Shown here: positions 1 through 11,431 of the stretch, piece by piece
How positions within the stretch are numbered: the first letter of the stretch is position 1
Layout: each line of letters opens with the position of its first letter
Origin: Typhlomys cinereus
Lineage: Eukaryota; Chordata; Mammalia; Rodentia; Platacanthomyidae
Length of the DNA: 64,000 nucleotides
Direction of reading: 5' to 3'
Assembly (NCBI GenBank): GCA_023101885.1
Contig: JALPQD010000625.1
Coordinates: 391,671-455,670, forward strand
Made by a program: the position numbers and the translations under genes
The notes under the pieces: model-generated
Databases searched by the model: none
Told to the model about the DNA's origin: nothing
Seen by the model: the letters and a program-made list of their open reading frames with translations, nothing else

Positions 1-344
1 ATTACACCTCCCCGCCCCCAGCGCCCATGTTCCTTTGTCAGTAACACAGCCCATCCATTTTGACCAAATGTGCATACTCCTAAGCCCCCCCAGGACATCT
101 TTCACTTTTCTTCAAGAGACAAGAAAATCCTTGACTTTGTTCCCTATGGTCTGACTTACTGTAGCTGTCCCTGCCAGGACATCTGGCCCTGTGCTAATTA
201 TGCAGATGAACCAACTTGCAGTTGTGCAAAAGACTGCCAAGCTACTTCCTGATTTGTGTGCAAGAGACACAGCCAGTTTCTTGGGATTCTTAAAGGCTGG
301 CCACATCCTGCAGAGGAGTTGGTCTCAGTCGACACAGCAGTGAC
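1..344. other. 5' flank of the first V-kappa pseudogene
   Basis: No exon seen. The expected octamer is degenerate: TGATTTGTGTGC near 251-262 is the closest match to TGATTTGCAT, at about the usual distance (~90 bp) before the leader ATG. Transcription of this copy is therefore probably weak. Confidence 0.4.
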
Positions 345-776
345 ATGAGGACTCACAGCTCAGTTCCTGGGGCTCCTGCTGCCTGGTTTCCAGGTAAGGA
401 GAGTGTGACTAATGCTGTTTGGTTGTTCAGGGAGACTTTTGTAGCCTTATCAGTTGTGTGATCTTTGTTTCTGTGTTTCCAACTGTAGGTGCCATATGTG
501 ACATCCAGATGACCCAGTCCCCAGCTTCCTTGTCTGCCTCTCTTGGAGACAGAGTCACATTACTGCCAGGCAAGTCAGGATCAGTAGCTGGTTAGCCTGG
601 TACCAGCAGAAACCAGGGGAAGCACCTAAACTCCTCATCTACTATGCATCTGAGTTGGAAACTGGTGTCCCATCGAGGTTCAGTGGCAGTGGATCTGGTA
701 CGCAGTTCTCTCTCACCATCACAGCTGAAGCTGAAGATGTTGCAACTTATTACTGTCAGCATATGATGATTCCTCC
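345..776 (+). pseudogene. IGKV: IGKV1-like V-kappa pseudogene
   Basis: Leader exon 345-393 ends at CAG|GTAAGG. The V exon, 489-776, follows a CTGTAG acceptor. FR1 reads [21 protein letters not shown]2 reads [15 protein letters not shown] and FR3 ends DVATYYCQH, typical of subgroup 1 kappa V regions. A normal copy would supply the kappa variable domain after V-J joining. Compared with the family, the stretch around Cys23 and CDR1 (about 553-590) is short by a net 4 bases, so FR1 and FR2 are in different frames and Cys23 is lost. The leader has an apparent +1/-1 pair that keeps the frame but scrambles the hydrophobic core. FR3 is one codon short. The RSS is nearly consensus, so inactivation is by coding damage. 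A sequencing indel is the only alternative to pseudogene status, but several separate lesions make that unlikely. Confidence 0.88.
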
Positions 777-804
777 CACAGTGATACAAACCATAACAGA
801 AACC
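777..804 (+). promoter_or_regulatory. 12-RSS of the IGKV1-like pseudogene
   Basis: Consensus heptamer CACAGTG (777-783), a 12-base spacer, then nonamer ACAGAAACC (796-804), one mismatch from ACAAAAACC. The order and spacer are right for a V-kappa segment. It looks competent although the V exon is frameshifted. Confidence 0.9.
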
Positions 805-3417
805 ATCAGGGCAGAGTGAAAGTTGAGGGTCCCCCAGATCTCCCCCATAACCTCCTCCAGACTTCCACCAGTTGACAGGGACTGTGTCATCTGGATGCCA
901 CCTTATGTTGATCAAGCTATGAAAGAAACCACCTGAGGACCATACAGCACTGACCACATTGCATAAGAACTCCTAGTGCTTATTCCCTCACCCAAGACCA
1001 GAGCAGCCAGAAAACCAGGAGCTGGTGTTGATGCTCATGTCATCTGGCTCAGGACTAGAACTAACATCTCCACAGCTGTTGAAAGCCTGCTAAGAGTCCC
1101 TCAGGGTAGAGGCTGTGTTGTGGTCACATGCAGATCATTAGGGGTTGGGCAGGGCTTGGCACAGCTGCAGGACTGTTAAAGCTGAAGGGTGGGTGTGGTT
1201 GAATGCCTGGGCAGTCATCTCAGAAACTCAGAAGGGTCCAGGTTTAACCAAAGCATGAAGAAGGGTTTACCCTACAAGATATGTAGCTCTCTGGGGGCTG
1301 AAAAGCAGCATTAATGTCATTTCCTTAGTATAGCATGTTGTTTTGATCAATTCCAGTTGTACTACATGTTTTTATTTGCTCCATTTAGGAAAGTGGTTAT
1401 TCATTATTGCACAATCTTAAAACATCAAGAGCATTCACGATGTTCATGACTGCCTGTCAACATTACTATCAACCATTTCAGATTCCTACTTCATTCCTTT
1501 TATACACTTGTAAAATGAAAAAAAAATTAAACAACCACATTAAAGAAAAATTAATGATCTGTAAGGAAGGGCAGGACTACCTTCACTAACAGTGATCGCG
1601 GCTAAGCAATCTGAATAATTCCACTTATGATCATCCTGCCCTTCCTTCCATCATGGTCAACTTAGGGATTTCCTACCTTCCCATGTGTTGTGTGATGCTT
1701 AACTGGGGAGACATCACCCAAAGTTCTATTTACTTCTGATAAGAAGCCAAAGTAACATTCATACCATTGTACACTGTAATCAAACATGAGGTTATTGGGG
1801 ATATGTTCAGAAATATGGGTGTAGGTTACTTATGGGAATGAAGTGACTCAGAGGCAGCTATATCACCATAAGGCTCAGCCCAGCCTAGTTTATGCAACCT
1901 GAAACCTTGGACCTCTGCACAATTTGCATCCAGCATGGCTTTCTAAGGCATCTCCTCTAACCGTCTAAGCTGGTCAAGGAATATTTTACTCTCAGAAATT
2001 ACTTAGTGCTTTTCTTACCTTGATGTTGGTAGGAAGCCTGGGAATACTGTTAGCTTCAACAACTTCCTAAGACTTATGAGGGGTTTATGTTTGATTCTCA
2101 TGAGCCACTTTTCAAGATACATAGATTCAAGTGGCTACACAACAAACTCCCTGTGACAGGCTGGGTTCAAAATGCAAGATGGTGTCATTTTATTTCCAGA
2201 GGAAAAATCCATGTCAGAAGGATGAGCTTCCCTTATAGTCTTCTCTTGTGTCTTCTCGGCCTTGTGTTTTCCAGATACTCCCAACTATGTGTCGGTCTCC
2301 ATCTGGTCTTAACACAAGCCATGGTCTTTAGACATAAACATCTCTCACTGTCAACAATTCATTCATACCTTTCAGTCTACAGTGCTGTGTGAACCTGCAT
2401 GATGTTATCACTGTCAAACTCTCTTGGTTCCCAAGAAAGCATCATTTTTGCAATATCTTTGGTCAGGAAGCATGTGGGAATGAAAGTGGAAGGTCTTCAT
2501 GGGCACTTCTAACCACATAGTGAGGTCCAGAACATGGGATCATCAGAAACATTGACTCTGACCATCTCACAGAGGGCAGCAGGAAGAAACCACTTAGGTC
2601 CTTGGTGTCTGAGTCAGACTCACACTGCATGGGGCTGACACCCCTGTGGGTGCACAGAGACAGCGATGGTCACAAAGGAGCTTCAGAGTGCAGAAGCTGT
2701 GTGGTTCTGTGTGGGAGGTGTTTGCAAGTGAGGTATAGGAGATGCTGATGAAGACTGAAGTAAGAGCCATTCTATTCATTTCTAGGAAGAGAAACTACTT
2801 ATATGTAGATAAATATTTCTGAAAAGTGGGCATTTTAGAATGCAATAGTGATAACCATTTCAATACTTGTCTTTTTAGCTAGAAATGTAGATAGATGAAT
2901 CTGTGTGTGCATATCTGAACAGGGAGGGTAGTTACCTAATTATTTCTAATGTAGAAGAAATTGACCTCTATAGTTATTACAAGTGGCCGTACTTTTTATT
3001 TACATATCTTAGCTCATTAGAAAGGCACCATTTGCTCTTTGGAGGAATGAATATCATCATAAGTCATTGTTTCTCCATATAATTAAGAAGGATGTCTCCG
3101 GAGTCTAAGCCTAGATTTGGAGAAATGTACAATATGTATTAATTAACATTTCTAGTGAAAGTAAATTTTCTCCAAAACTAACATTCTTGAAAATTCTTGG
3201 AACTGAAAGTCCATCTCTATTATAAATTTGGAAGAGTATCAGTTATCATTTCATTCCATGCATTTTCTCTGCATTTAGCATGTGCCTGTACACACTCATT
3301 GACTATGTTGGATTTTCCATAGTCCCAGGGATCTTGTATGTTCTAGTCATAAGTTTTATGCCATATTTTTTATTTCATGAATCTGTTTTTTTATGTTGTC
3401 TTAGGTCCTGACTCCAT
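805..3417. other. Intergenic, no gene recognised
   Basis: No V exon, RNA gene or recent repeat is recognisable. Short open frames lack codon structure or homology I know. A stretch near 1190-1260 faintly resembles a decayed B1 head. Mostly AT-rich, unassigned DNA. Confidence 0.5.
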
Positions 3418-3428
3418 GTCTAACTCTT

Positions 3429-3461
3429 TTATTTAATTTATTTATTCAATTGTGCATGTGT

Positions 3462-3506
<45 letters not shown>

Positions 3507-3718
3507 ACCACGGACGAATTCGGGAACCACCATGGACCACCTCCACCTCCTCCTTGTTTACTCTGTCCCGGCATTCACAGACTCCGCCCTACCAGGACCA
3601 GAAATGCAGGCTGCCCCCGCTTCCTCCCGGCATCTATACCTGGGGTCTAGGATCGAACTCAGGACCTTCTGCCTGCAAGGCAGAGGCTTAACCCCTGAGC
3701 AACCTCTCCAGCCCCCAA
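3429..3718 (-). mobile_element. tRNA-derived SINE (B2-superfamily, DIP-like), copy 1
   Basis: Read on the minus strand it begins GGGGGCTGGAGAGGTTGCTC, carries a pol III B box (GAGTTCGATCC) and ends with a (CA)n run and an AT-rich tail. The head resembles B2 but the body does not. Target-site duplications GTCTAACTCTT lie at 3418-3428 and 3719-3729, so the insertion is complete and fairly recent. The (TG)n tract at 3461-3503 is the SINE's own 3' part, not an independent microsatellite. The family name is inference. Confidence 0.88.
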
Positions 3719-3729
3719 GTCTAACTCTT

Positions 3730-4690
3730 AATCAAGTGTATTCATGGATTTGTTGACTACTAATTTACTGTTTATTTCCCTTTCACGACTTCTTTAATTT
3801 AATTCAGTATTTATTAGTAGATTTTGATCTTTGATAATTCCACGTATGTGTATTACATATTTCACCTGTTTAGTCCACCTTCTTTTGCCTCCAACTTATA
3901 CCAAACAGACCCTTCTTTAAAAATCTCTTTCCATGTTCATGCCTCTGGCTTTGTTTATTTTCATATTTTTAATTTAACTGTTTTTATTCATTTAGTTTCA
4001 CATATACATACAATGAGTTGCTGTGGTTTCACTCTTTATTACATACTCCAACCCCCTCTTCCTTTTCCACTGGAGGAGTCATTCAATGAAAAGATTTTCC
4101 TTAATACATGCCCTCATTTCACGCTAAGTAATGGATAGATAATAAGACTGCTGAGGAGGAGAACAGCTATGTTCTGGCATCATATCCAAGAGCAGACATA
4201 AGTCCCTTTCAGTCTTTGTTTGAAGATGCCAATGTTTGAAATGTTTGAAAATCATTTTTAAATATTTATCAGTGTGTCTGCTTTTCAGGAGAAGATGGAG
4301 AATGAATGGAGATGAAATGAGAAGAATAAAAGCACTGGCTCATAATTTGAAGCTTTCATAACCTTCTAATATTTGTGTTTGTTAATTAGATGCACCTCCT
4401 TCCACAGTGATGAATATTCTCCAAAGAAAGCAATTGGATTATGCTCTCAGCATTTCACGAGAAAGATGGCAGAAAAGTTCTTCATTCCATCCTTCTTCAC
4501 TATCGAGACACAGCTAACATCTGATGACTGACTTGTGAATCTTGATTCCTTGTCATTGCTCTTCACTAAATAGTAAGTAATTCTGGAAGTGAGGATTCCC
4601 AGAAACCTCTGCACCTTTGTCACCTTATCTTTTTACATCTGTACACTTCTCTTTGTAAGCGAATTCAGCCCCTTCATGAAATTCATCCTT
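3730..4690. other. AT-rich intergenic, no gene recognised
   Basis: T-rich sequence with no V exon or RNA gene. Around 3960-4080 it has a pyrimidine-rich look like an old minus-strand retroelement tail, but I could not assign it. Confidence 0.4.
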
Positions 4691-4794
4691 GGGCTCATAG
4701 CAGAAATATTTGTGATTCTGTCACATGCCAATCAAACCCTTGACTAAGTTTCATTCTCTGAGGGGGAAGCAGCTGGGCCCCGCTGAGTGGAAGC

Positions 4795-4822
4795 AGTTTT
4801 TGTTCCAGTCTGTAGCACTGTG
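4795..4822 (-). promoter_or_regulatory. 12-RSS of the IGKV4-like pseudogene
   Basis: On the minus strand: heptamer CACAGTG (4816-4822), 12-base spacer, nonamer ACAAAAACT (4795-4803). Both elements are at or near consensus. It directly follows the CAG CAG CAT GAT AGT TAT CCA end of the V exon. Confidence 0.92.
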
Positions 4823-5351
4823 TGGCTGGATAACTATCATGCTGCTGACAGAAATATGTCGCCGCATCTTCAGCCTCCATGCTGCTGATTGACAGAGAGT
4901 AAGAGGTCCCAGACCCACTGCCACTGAAGCGACTTGGGATGTCATAAGTCAGGTTGGATGTGCCGTAAATCAGGAGTCTAGAAGAGGATCCCGGCTTCTG
5001 TTGTTACCAGTGCAAGTAACTGGTGTGTACACTTGAGCTGGCCAGGCAGGTGATGGTGACCTTGTCCCCTGGAGAAGCCCCCATGGATGCTGGAGACTGA
5101 GTGAGTGCAACGTCTCCATGGGACACTAGACATGAAAGGAGAGAGAAGTTAGTAGAAGAGACATGTGAGATGACTGCAAACCATACACTGTGCAGAAAAG
5201 ATGAAGGAAACAGCATCTTCTCTTTGACCCAAGCCTTCATGAGACATGGATCTTGAGCACTGAGCCTTGAGCCGCCTGTCTTTATTACCTGTGACACTGA
5301 TCAGCAGGAGGCTGAACAGTAGAATTGGAGAATTTAGAAAAAATCTAGCAT
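4823..5351 (-). pseudogene. IGKV: IGKV4-like V-kappa pseudogene (nonsense codon in FR2)
   Basis: The V exon (5125 down to 4823) opens [19 protein letters not shown] and keeps Cys23 (TITC) and the FR2 Trp (SYLHW). The next codon is TAA at about 5001-5003, where the family has Tyr (TAC): a single-base nonsense change. The rest stays in frame: [17 protein letters not shown], then [15 protein letters not shown], ending [11 protein letters not shown]. The short CDR1 (SSVHTSY) and SGTSYSL fit subgroup 4. The leader exon (about 5351-5289, donor CACAG|GTAATA) is also damaged: its ATG is out of frame with the hydrophobic [11 protein letters not shown] segment. No octamer is seen close upstream. Two independent lesions and a missing promoter make this a firm pseudogene. 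Confidence 0.9.
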
Positions 5352-5878
5352 TGATACAGGGAAAAATAAATTCTCTTTGATGAAAATGAAGGAAATATAT
5401 ATTGATTTTGTACCAAAGAGCATGTATCTTGCATTCTAGTCAATACTGTGTCCTCTTTCTTTCTCTCGTTTTGTCTCTTCCTTCTTTTCTCTCTCTCTCA
5501 ACAGTGAAAAACTGAAAAAGGGAAATGTATTCCACAACAGAGAAGAGATTTATTCGGTGTTGTCACAATGTCCATTCATGAACTTCTAACATCAGATTTA
5601 GGTGTAAATAAGGCACATGAATTATTCTTAGCTAACAAGTTCTGCTCAGCCTGTGGATCCTCACTCTACTGACTTGTTCTAATCTCTCCTGAAAGCTGTC
5701 AGAGTTGTGTCAAATCTCTTTCTGGGAAACAACTCCCTCCACTGGCTTGCAGTAAATCTGACCATATTTCCCCAGGAATCTCATGCTGGGAACAGACAAA
5801 GACTTTCACAGAAAACTCAATGCTGTTTCTAGGAACGGCTTTGAGGTCCATGAATGCAAATGCACTTGAAATATAATT
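5352..5878. other. Intergenic, no gene recognised
   Basis: Upstream side of the IGKV4-like pseudogene. A lone ATGCAAAT (reverse octamer) occurs near 5855-5862, about 500 bp from the leader, too far to be its promoter. Confidence 0.35.
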
Positions 5879-6027
5879 ACCATGCTTGCTTACAGACAGG
5901 TATCTCATGAGGTAAAGCTTCTACCAACCAATCTGGTGATGTGAGTTCAGCCCCTGGAATCCACATGATAAAAGGAGAAAACTGATTACCAAAAGTTGCC
6001 CTCTGACCTTTACCTGTGTGACATGAT
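5879..6027 (+). mobile_element. B3-like SINE
   Basis: Contains the B3/B2-type body: GTGAGTTCAGCCCCTGGAAT, then CCACATGATAAAAGGAGAAA, then GTTGCCCTCTGACCTTTACC. Diverged, with no clear tail. It lies directly upstream of L1-A. B3 elements are typical of mouse-like rodents. Confidence 0.75.
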
Positions 6028-6070
6028 ACACGTTTCATTTGTGTGCCTTCATTGTCATTTTCCATCTTTC

Positions 6071-6427
6071 TTCCCCTCCACTCCGCCGCCCGGGACGCGC
6101 ACGCGCGGTCCAGCCGGGCCTCACCGCACCGTGAACCAGGTAAGCTCGGTCCCCGCGCGCCCCCAGAGCCCCAGGCCGCCTGAGTGGACCCAGCTCCCCC
6201 CGCCATCCAGCCGGAGCCGTGCGCAGGGCCTGGGAAGAGGAGAGGGCACCCCCTCTGCGCCCGGCCCCGCCCTCGGATGCCCCGGGTTTAAATAGCACCC
6301 CGCAGACACCCCATCCCCCCTTCCCCTCCACTCCGCCACCCGGGACACGCGGGCATGGTCCAGACCGGCCTCACCTCACCTCGACCCAGGTAAGCTCGGT
6401 CCCTGACCGCCCCCAGAGCCCCAGGCC
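6071..6427 (+). repeat. Tandem L1 5' UTR monomers with TATA-like box and splice donor
   Basis: The unit beginning TTCCCCTCCACTCCGCC starts at 6071 and again at 6321, a period of 250 bases; the second unit is cut at 6427 where the AAATAATTCAG leader of ORF1 begins. Each unit has CCAGGTAAGCTCGGT with a consensus splice donor (6139|6140 and 6389|6390). The complete unit has TTTAAATAG at 6287-6295, about 32 bases before the next unit start. GC and CpG content is far above the flanks. Likely the pol II promoter of the element. Confidence 0.85.
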
Positions 6428-6482
6428 AAATAATTCAGTTTAGTGAAAAACGCACAGAAATTAAAAGATCTTAAGAGTTAAA

Positions 6483-7558
6483 ATGACAATGCCAAAGTCA
6501 AAGTGCAAATCCATGAGACACAACACTCAAATAAACAAATTTCCCACTGAAGTGAAGGAATTAATCCCATAATGTTAGACTCCAACCAGAACAAACTCAT
6601 GGAAAATGGCCAAGAAAGCCTGACCCAGGGTAACGACCTTCAAAATATGATCATTACCATGTTCAATACTATGAAAGAGGAAATCCGGAAGGAATTAAAT
6701 AATCGAATCAATCGCTTTGAGGAGGAACACAACAGACACATGGAGGAGTTGAGAAAAACAGTGCAAGAATCAAAAACTGGCATAGAGCAGTTAATGCAGA
6801 CTCAAGCAGAGTTTAAAACTGAGCTAAAAGACAAGTTATCTTCAACCCAGAACTCCACAGAGAGTCTTATCAGCAGAACTAAGGAAGCAGAAAACAGAAT
6901 TTCAGATCTTGAAGATAAAGTGGGAGTATTAACCAGCTCAATGGAAGAGATTGTTAAAGCCAAAAAGATGCTTGAGAGAAATATCCAGGAGATATGGGAC
7001 ACCCTGAAGAAGCCTAACATGCATATTCATGGAATACCAGAGCAAGAATCTCAAAATTCCACCCCTGAGGAAATTTTTCAAATGATCATCAAGGAAAACT
7101 TTCCTCATCTAAAAAAAGAGAGGCCCATCCATATACAAGAGGCATTCCGCACCCCAAACAGATATGACCAAAACAGAAGCTCCCCACGGCAAATAATAGT
7201 CAAAATACTCCACATTTAAGATAAAGAACTGATGCTGAGAGCTTCAAGGGAGGAAAAACAAGTCACTTTTAAAGGTAAACCTATTAAAAAAACAAAAGAC
7301 TTCTCAATGGAAACACTAAAAGCAAGAAGAGCTTGGAGAAACATACTTCAAGTATTGAATGAGCAAAAATGTCAACCTAGGCTGATTTACCCTGCAAAAC
7401 TATCAGTCATGATAGAGGGAGAAAGAAAAATCTTCCAGCACAAAGACAACTTGAAGGGATATATGTCCACCAAATCAGGCCTTCAAAAAATGCTAGAAAT
7501 GATACTCAAGCGTGAAGAAAAAAACAGGCATATCCAGGAGAGCAGAAGGCAAGTATAA
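6483..7558 (+). pseudogene. L1-A ORF1 (RNA-binding protein), disrupted
   Basis: Starts M-T-M-P-K-S-K-C-K at 6483. The middle part is a coiled coil (EELRKTVQESKTGIEQL to SSMEEIVKAKKMLERNIQE), followed by the RRM-like and C-terminal domains (NMHIHGIPEQE, IHIQEAFRTPNRYDQNRSS). It ends ESRRQV then stop. In intact L1 this protein forms a trimer that coats L1 RNA. Lesions: a 5-base duplication near 6550 shifts the frame, and TAA at about 7217 replaces the CAA found in the sister copies. Not translatable as a whole. Confidence 0.9.
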
Positions 7559-7608
7559 CACCATTAAAAGCTAAGCAATATACTTATAAAAACTACTAAA
7601 CATAATAA

Positions 7609-10600
7609 ATGTCTGGAATCAAAAATAGTTTGACCATTATAACACTAAATGTTAATGGAATTCACTCACCGATCAAGAGACACAGATTACAAACTTGGAT
7701 TAAAAATCACAATCCATCAATCTGCTGCCTGCAGGAAACCCATCCCACCACAAAAGATAGGCACGCTCTAAAAATAAAAGGCTGGTCAACAATTCTACAA
7801 GCAAATGGAAGCAGAAAACAGGCAGGGGTAGCCATTATGATATCAGACAAAGTGGATTTCAAACCAAAGAAAATTATAAGAGACACAGATGGATACTACA
7901 TTTTAGTCACAGGTACAATTCACCAGGAAGACTACACAATACTGAACATATATGCACCCAATACGGGCCCCTCCACATTCATTAAGAAAACCCTACAGCG
8001 CCTAAAGCAAGAAATCAACCCCCAAACGATAATTCCTGGGGACTTCAACACCTCCCTCTCAACATGGAATAGATCAACAGGTCAAAAGATTAACAGAGAC
8101 ACTTTGGACCTTAATCAAACCCTTAAAGAAATGGACCTTACAGATCTCTATCGAACTTTTCACCCACGCACCAAAGAATACACATTTTTGTCAGCAGCAC
8201 ACTGAACTTTTTCCAAAATAGATCACATACTGGGCCACAAAACGAATCTACACATGTACAAAAAAGTTGAAATTCTAACCTGTGCCCTGTCAGACCACCA
8301 TGGCCTAAAGCTGGACAGCCACAACACAACAAACAAGAGAAAATACACTAACTCCTGGAAACTTAACACTATGATGCTGAATGAGAACTGGATTCAGGAA
8401 GAAATTAAAAAGGAAATTCAAGATTTCCTGAAAGCGAATGATAATGAAAATACAACTTACCAAAATCTCTGGGACACAATGAAAGCTGTTCTAAGAGGTA
8501 AGTTCATAGCTCTTAATGCCTACATCAAAAAAATGGAAACATCAGAAATAAACAACTTAACAATGCAGCTTAAAGCTTTAGAGAAACTAGAGCAATTTGA
8601 TCCCAAAAGTAGTAGAAGAGAGGAGATTAGCAAAATAAGGGGAGAAATATCTGAAATCGAGATGAAGAAAACGATAGAAAAAAATCAACCAAAATCAATC
8701 AGTCAAAAAGCTGGTTCTTTGAAAGAATCAATAAGATTAATACACTTCTAGCTAAATTAACCAAAAGCAGGAGAGAGAAAACCCAAAATAACAAAATCAG
8801 AAATTAACATGGAGTTATCACTACTGATATCCAAGAAATCCAGAGAATTATTACATCATATTTCAAAAACTTATACTCTGTGAAGTTTGACAACACAAAA
8901 GAGATGGATGAATTTCTAAGTAAACACAACCTACCTAAATTGAATCAGGAAGTTGTGAATTATTTAAATAGTCCTATAACATATAAGGAAATTGAAGAAG
9001 TAATCTCAAATCTTCCCACCAAAAATGTCCTGGACCGGATGGATTCAGTACAGAATTCTACCAGACATTTAAGGAGTTAATAACACCAATACTCCTTAAA
9101 CTGTTCCATCAAATAGCAAAGGAAGGAACACTACCAAATTCCTTCTATGAAGCTAATATTGTCTTAATCCCAAAACCTAATAAAGATTCACTTAAAAAAG
9201 AAAACTATAGGCTGATCTCTCTGATGAATACAGATGCAAAGATTCTCAACAAAGTCTTAGCAAATCGGATTCAAAAACAAATCAAAAAGATCATTCATGG
9301 GGACCAAGTAGGCTTCATCCCCGGCACACAAGGTTGGTTCAACATACGCAAATCAATAAATGTAATTCATCATGTAAACGAATCCAAAGTCCAAGACCAC
9401 ATGATACTCTCGATAGATGCAGAAAAAGCTCTTGACAAGATCCAACAGCCTTTTATGATCAAAACGCAGGAGACAGTACAAATGGAAGGAACCTTTATCA
9501 ATATAACAAAAGCTGTATACAAGAAGCCCACAGCAAGGATTATGCTGAATGGGGAACAATTGGAAGCATTCCCACTTCGATCAGGAACTAGACAAGGCTG
9601 TCCACTCTCACCACTTCTATTCAATATTGTACTTGAAGTTTTAGCTGAAGCCATAAGACAAGAAAGGGACATAAGAGGGATTCAAATCAGCAAGGAAGAA
9701 GTCAAGCTATCCCTATTTGCAGATGACATGATCTTATACCTGAGTGATCCCAAAACCTCCACCAGGAAGCTTCTGGAGCTAATTAAGAAGTTCATCAGGG
9801 CGGCAGGATACAAAATAAATGTGCAAAACTCAGAGGCCTTCCTATATGCCCAAAATGAAAGAAGTGAAAAAGCCTTGAGAGAAACAATCCCATTTACTGT
9901 AGCCCCTAAAAAAATGAAATATCTTCGTATAAACCTAAGCAAGGAGGTAAAAGACCTTTACAATGAAAACTTTAAAACCCTAAAGAAAGAAATAGCAGAA
10001 GACACCAGAAGGTGGAAAGACCTCCCTTGTTCCTGGATTGGCAGAATCAACATCGTAAAAATGACCATCTTACCTAATTCAATGCTATACCAATCAAAAT
10101 CCCAAAGCACTTCTTCAAAAAAGTTTACCAAACAGTCTCAAAGTTCATATGGAGGCACAAAAGACCCAGGATAGCACGGACAATCCTGAGTAACAAAAAC
10201 ACTGCTGGAGGTATTACCATACCAAACCATAGTCTGTACTACAAATCCATAGTTGTAAAAACAGCCTGGTACTGGCTCCAAAATAGACACACAGATCAAT
10301 GGATAAGGGTTGAAGACCCAGATATAAGCCCCCAAAATTACAGCCATTTGGTCTTTGACAAAGGGGCCCAAAGAATTCAATGGAAAAAGAACAGCATTTT
10401 CAACAAATGATTCTGGCAAAACTGTATCTCCACATGCAGAAGATTAAAGCTGGACCCATACTTGTCACCATGTACAAGACTTAATTCCAAATGGATCAAG
10501 GACCTTGATATAAGGCCAGAGACCACAAAAACCATTGTTGAAAGGATAGGGAACTCCCTCGAGCTGATTGGGCTTGGCCAACATTTCCTAAACAGACGTC

Positions 10601-11431
10601 CAATGGCACAATCACTGCTACCAACTCTCAACAGTTGGGATCTTGTGAAATTAAAGAGCTTCTGTTCAGATAAAGAGATTGTAACACGAGCTCAAAGGCA
10701 ACCAACAGAATCAGAGAAAATCTTCACTAACCACATATCTGATGGAGCTCTATTGTCCAGAGTGCACAAAGAACTTAGAAAACTAAACACCAAGGAAACC
10801 AATGGCCCAATTAAAAAATGGGCCCTGGAACTTAAAAAGAAACTTTACCAGAGATGAAATTAAAATGTCTAACAAATATCTGAAAAAATTCTCCACTTCC
10901 TTAGCCATCAGGGAAATGCAAATCAAAACTTCCCTGAGATATCACCTCACCCCAGTCAGGATGGCAAAAATCCACAATACAAACAACAACAAATGCTGGA
11001 GAGGATGTGGAGAGAGGGGAACTTTGCTACATTGTTGGTGGGAATGCAGGCTCATACAGCCACTCTGGCGAGCCGTCTGGAGATTCTTACAGAAATTAAA
11101 GATTGAAATGCCATATGACCCAGCTATCCCACTTTTGGGAATAACCCCCCAAACAGCAGAGGTTCACCTCAATAGCACAAGCACGACCATGTTCATAGCA
11201 GCACTGTTTACAATAGCAAAGTCATGGAATCAACCCAAATGTCCAACAGTTGAGGAGTGGATAAGGAAACTGTGGTACATCTATACAATGGAGTACTACT
11301 CAGCCATCAAAAATGATGAATTACTGGAATTTGCTGGGAAATGGATGTCATTAGAAACAATTATATTAAGTGAAGTATCCCAGACCCAGAAAATTAAGTG
11401 CCGTATGTACTCCCTAATAGGTGACTCCTAG
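7609..11431 (+). pseudogene. L1-A ORF2 (endonuclease / reverse transcriptase), disrupted
   Basis: Opens MSGIKNSLTIITLNVNGI. The endonuclease shows QETHPTTKD, YAPNTGPSTF, GDFNTSLST and SDHHGLKL. The reverse transcriptase shows [12 protein letters not shown] at about 9716. The C-terminal knuckle is [18 protein letters not shown] and the protein ends SLIGDS. Lesions include TGA at about 8203, TAA at about 8806, a one-base loss near 9025, an internal deletion near 10075 and a TGA at about 10408. Family role: target-primed reverse transcription. Confidence 0.93.

Noticed and set aside
5850..5865. Octamer ATGCAAAT as promoter of the IGKV4-like pseudogene
   Set aside because: It is about 500 bases from the leader, whereas working V-kappa octamers here lie at 94-99 bases. 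It falls at the edge of a SINE.
6035..6443. Overlapping Pro/Gly/Ala-rich open frames on both strands
   Set aside because: They arise from the GC-rich, stop-poor L1 5' UTR monomers.
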